Shown one piece after another: positions 61,533 to 64,000 of a stretch of 64,000 nucleotides of DNA (position 1 is its first letter; each line of letters begins with the position of its first letter). Made by a program: the position numbers and the translations under genes. The stretch is from JABMQB01 sp964575025 (lineage in GTDB: Bacteria; Bacteroidota; Bacteroidia; Bacteroidales; Prolixibacteraceae). Location: positions 1 to 64,000 of the forward strand of contig CAZNPV010000017.1 of assembly GCA_964575025.1 (NCBI GenBank), written 5' to 3'. The notes below the pieces were generated by a model, which was given only the letters and a program-made list of their open reading frames with translations, had not been told where the DNA came from and made no database searches.

Positions 61533-63671
61533 CTATTCTTTACTGTCCCCCTGTTTCATCGAAAGCTGAATTCTGTTCCGTGCAATGTCTATTTCAATAA
61601 CCCTGACTTTAACATGTTGATGCAACCTCACGACCTCGTTGGGATCGGAGATAAACCGGTCGGCCAGTTGGGATATATGGATCAACCCCGATTGTTTGAT
61701 CCCGATATCCACAAAGGCTCCGAACCGGGTGATGTTGTTCACAATTCCGGGAAGTTCCATGCCAACACGGAGATCTTCAATTTTATAGATTCCTTTATTG
61801 AATTCAAGGATTTTTACAGGTTTGCGCGGGTCCCTGCCTGGCTTCAACAGCTCATTTTTTATGTCGAGCAAGGTAGGAAGTCCCACTTTTTCCGATACAT
61901 AGTGTGAAAGATCCATTTGGGATACTGCCTTTTCATTTCCGATCAACTCTTTTACCGGGCAATGCATATCACGGGCCATTGCTTCAACAAGAGGATATGC
62001 TTCGGGGTGTACGGCTGAGTTATCCAGTGGATTTTCAGCCTCCGGAATACGCAGAAAACCGGCTGATTGCTCAAAGGCTTTGGCACCCATGCGGGGTACG
62101 TTCATCAGTTCTTTCCGGGAGGTAAAAGCGCCGTTTTGTTTCCGGAAGTCTGCAATATTCTGTGCCAGCTGGGGTCCCAGTCCTGATACATAGGACAGCA
62201 GATGTTTGCTGGCAGTATTCAGGTTTACCCCTACTTTGTTGACGCATGATTCTACCACGGTATCGAGGCTGTTTTTTAATTGCTTCTGGTCTACGTCATG
62301 TTGGTATTGTCCTACTCCGATTGATTTCGGGTCGATTTTCACCAGTTCAGCGAGGGGGTCTATCAGGCGTCTTCCTATGGATACCGCGCCGCGCACGGTA
62401 ACATCGTATTGGGGAAGTTCCTCGCGGGCAGCCGGGGAAGCTGAATAGACCGAAGCTCCGTCTTCACTGACGATGTAAACACGCAGATCTCTGTCGAACC
62501 GCAGTTTCTGGATGAAATGCTCTGTCTCCCGGCTGGCTGTACCGTTCCCGATAGCGATGGCTTCAATTTTATAGGAACGGACCATCGAGGTGATCTTTTT
62601 GGCTGCCATCTTTTTTTCTTCCCGGGGTTTGTGGGGATAAATGGTTTCATTGTGCAGCAGGTTGCCCTGCTCGTCGAGGCATACCACTTTGCAGCCGGTA
62701 CGGTAACCCGGGTCGATGGCCAATACCCGCTTTGGGCCCAGGGGTGGGGCCAACAGCAATTGCCTCAGGTTTTCTGCAAAAATACGAATGGCTTCGGTAT
62801 CTGCTTTTTCCCTGGATTGTTGCGCAAATTCACCCTCTATGGAAGGGAGCAGCAAACGTTTCCAGGAATCCCTGACAGCCTTTGCCACTTCCTGTGAACT
62901 GGCATTGTCTCCTTTTACAAAAAACCGGTGAAGCGCATCCAGTGTGTTTTTTTCATCGGGCCTGATTCCAACTGTTAAGAATCCCTTGTTTTCTCCACGA
63001 CGAATGGCCAGCAGGCGGTGGGAAGGGCATTTTTTTAATGGCTCTGAATAATCAAAATAATCGCGGTATTTTTCCCCTTCTTCTTCTTTTCCTTTTATGC
63101 TATGTGCACGGATCACTGCACTGGTTTCAAAACTATGCCTGACCCTGTTCCGGGCTTTTTCATTTTGACTGATCCATTCAGCAACAATATCCCTGGCCCC
63201 GGCAAGAGCCTCCTCAACCGTTTTTACTTCAGAAGACAAAAAAGAGAGTGCCCGTTTTTGTGGATCGTGTTCAACCTGCTTTATCAGGATTTTTGCGAGG
63301 GGTTCAAGTCCCTTTTTACGGGCTTCAGAAGCCCTGGTTTTTCTTTTTGGCTTGAAGGGGAGGTATATATCCTCAAGTTCGGTGGGGTTGTAACACTGGT
63401 CAATCCGTGCTTTTAGTTCAGGTGTCAGCACTTCCTGACCGGTAAGGGTGCTCAGGACCGTTTGTTTGCGTTTTTCAAGTTCTTCGAATGTTGCGGCACG
63501 TTCTTTTATTGCAGCAACCTGTACTTCATCAAGGCTTCCGGTACCCTCTTTCCGGTAGCGGGAGATAAAAGGTATTGTAGATCCCTCCGATAACAGCTTC
63601 AGGGTTTTTTCTACCTGAAGTGGTTGGATATGCAACTGCTCTGAAATGAGTATAACAGCCTGTCGTTCCAT
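61533..63671 (-). CDS. tex: Tex-family RNA-binding transcription accessory protein
   Basis: Tex (712 aa), a conserved nucleic-acid-binding protein that influences transcription. It opens with HIQPLQVEKTLKLLSEGSTI and FISRYRKEGTG, has the YqgF-like domain (VLAIDPGYRTGCKVVCLD), helix-hairpin-helix repeats (NLNTASKHLLSYVSGLG, NVPRMGAKAFEQSAGFLRI) and a C-terminal S1 domain (GMELPGIVNNITRFGAFVDI, then GLIHISQLAD). Single gene; a 20-bp perfect palindrome lies 65 nt before it. Confidence 0.95.
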   Translation of the reverse strand: MERQAVILISEQLHIQPLQVEKTLKLLSEGSTIPFISRYRKEGTGSLDEVQVAAIKERAATFEELEKRKQTVLSTLTGQEVLTPELKARIDQCYNPTELEDIYLPFKPKRKTRASEARKKGLEPLAKILIKQVEHDPQKRALSFLSSEVKTVEEALAGARDIVAEWISQNEKARNRVRHSFETSAVIRAHSIKGKEEEGEKYRDYFDYSEPLKKCPSHRLLAIRRGENKGFLTVGIRPDEKNTLDALHRFFVKGDNASSQEVAKAVRDSWKRLLLPSIEGEFAQQSREKADTEAIRIFAENLRQLLLAPPLGPKRVLAIDPGYRTGCKVVCLDEQGNLLHNETIYPHKPREEKKMAAKKITSMVRSYKIEAIAIGNGTASRETEHFIQKLRFDRDLRVYIVSEDGASVYSASPAAREELPQYDVTVRGAVSIGRRLIDPLAELVKIDPKSIGVGQYQHDVDQKQLKNSLDTVVESCVNKVGVNLNTASKHLLSYVSGLGPQLAQNIADFRKQNGAFTSRKELMNVPRMGAKAFEQSAGFLRIPEAENPLDNSAVHPEAYPLVEAMARDMHCPVKELIGNEKAVSQMDLSHYVSEKVGLPTLLDIKNELLKPGRDPRKPVKILEFNKGIYKIEDLRVGMELPGIVNNITRFGAFVDIGIKQSGLIHISQLADRFISDPNEVVRLHQHVKVRVIEIDIARNRIQLSMKQGDSKE

Positions 63672-63735
63672 AGTAAACAGATATAAAACAAAGGTAGGAA
63701 AAGTAATTCGTTCCTGCCCGGAAGGAAGAGAGGAA

Positions 63736-63755
63736 TGTATCAGAATTCTGATACA
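63736..63755. promoter_or_regulatory. Perfect 20-bp palindrome between divergent genes
   Basis: tgtatcagaattctgataca is fully self-complementary without a loop, so it is more likely a protein-binding site than an RNA hairpin. It lies in the 251-nt region between tex (minus) and an exported protein (plus), 65 nt before tex. Confidence 0.5.
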
Positions 63756-63922
63756 GATAAGGGAACAGCAGATGGTAAACGGTCTTATTTTGTGGGAAGC
63801 TATTGGATAAAATCCAGAAAACTGTAAAAAATAGACAGACCGTTAATAACATGTTAAAAATTATTTTCGTTCTTACTTAACCGTAATGTATTACATTTAT
63901 CTTTGTTAAAAACAGGAATCCG

Positions 63923-64000
63923 ATGAAGATACGATCTATTTTTCTTTTTATTCTGTTTCTTTTTTTTCATGGTTCCGGTCTGGGGCAGATCGCACAGGGT
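63923..64000 (+). CDS. Exported protein, 5' end only (cut by window end)
   Basis: An ORF starts at 63923 with a signal peptide (MKIRSIFLFILFLFFHGSG) and runs to the last base; 26 codons are visible. A TATCTTTG box at 63898-63905 is a plausible -7 element. The mature part is outside the window. Confidence 0.65.
   Translation, partial: MKIRSIFLFILFLFFHGSGLGQIAQG

Overview
The window reads as a stretch of a Bacteroidota chromosome, most likely an anaerobic Bacteroidales/Marinilabiliales-type organism, from a draft or metagenome scaffold with two 100-N gaps (6713-6812 and 11398-11497). Evidence for the phylum: several upstream regions carry the Bacteroidota promoter element TAnnTTTG, often with a TTTG/TTG box about 17-20 nt upstream; there are remnants of type IX secretion (T9SS) cargo proteins; and there is an S46 dipeptidyl-peptidase, a DUF3078 outer-membrane protein, a DUF4861 lipoprotein and a Bacteroidota-type ilvD-B-H-C operon. 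The window opens in the 3' end of a 5S rRNA gene with its terminator.

Layout. 0.2-9.2 kb: O-antigen ligase-like protein, exported Fe/Mn superoxide dismutase, a DUF2520 / KdsC-like / Maf cluster, an orphan sugar-binding lipoprotein, a DPP11-type S46 peptidase (interrupted by a gap), two T9SS cargo remnants, and a universal stress protein. 9.3-12 kb: ADP-forming acyl-CoA synthetase, then a tandem-repeat region without genes. 12-15.7 kb: nrfHA nitrite ammonification, divergent from a porin-like gene. 15.7-18 kb: ACT / phenylacetate-CoA ligase / ACT. 18-20.8 kb: a small accessory region with two toxin-antitoxin modules, each preceded by the same palindromic element, plus a lipoprotein and a frameshifted small outer-membrane protein. 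21-27 kb: pheA, an aminotransferase, the VorDABC 2-oxoacid:ferredoxin oxidoreductase and a SIMPL protein. 27-32.4 kb: glycosyltransferase, sugar-acid dehydratase plus GntP permease, Yip1-like protein, smpB. 32.4-38.8 kb: an electron-bifurcating [FeFe] hydrogenase operon with a divergent PAS/SpoIIE-phosphatase pair. 38.9-41.8 kb: FGGY kinase and DUF4861 lipoprotein. 41.8-47.5 kb: ilvDBHC on the minus strand with a leader-peptide attenuator. 47.6-64 kb: mostly housekeeping genes (HD, CYTH, DUF3078, UbiA-like, M20, SGNH, MutS2, AGCS symporter, PspC, Tex) and the start of an exported protein at the right edge.

How the genes fit together. DPP11 would release acidic dipeptides; aminotransferase, VorDABC, PaaK and the ADP-forming CoA ligase would turn amino acids into 2-oxoacids, acyl-CoA and then acid plus ATP, while making reduced ferredoxin. 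The HydABC-type hydrogenase could vent ferredoxin and NADH electrons as H2, and NrfHA offers nitrite as an alternative sink. The picture is a peptide and amino-acid fermenter that also makes its own branched-chain amino acids.

The most notable non-coding find is upstream of ilvD (47301-47473, minus strand). A promoter is followed by a 23-codon ORF crowded with Ile, Val and Leu codons, whose last codons contain a 9-nt segment perfectly complementary to the 5' arm of a strong intrinsic terminator. This is the layout of classical translation-coupled transcription attenuation.
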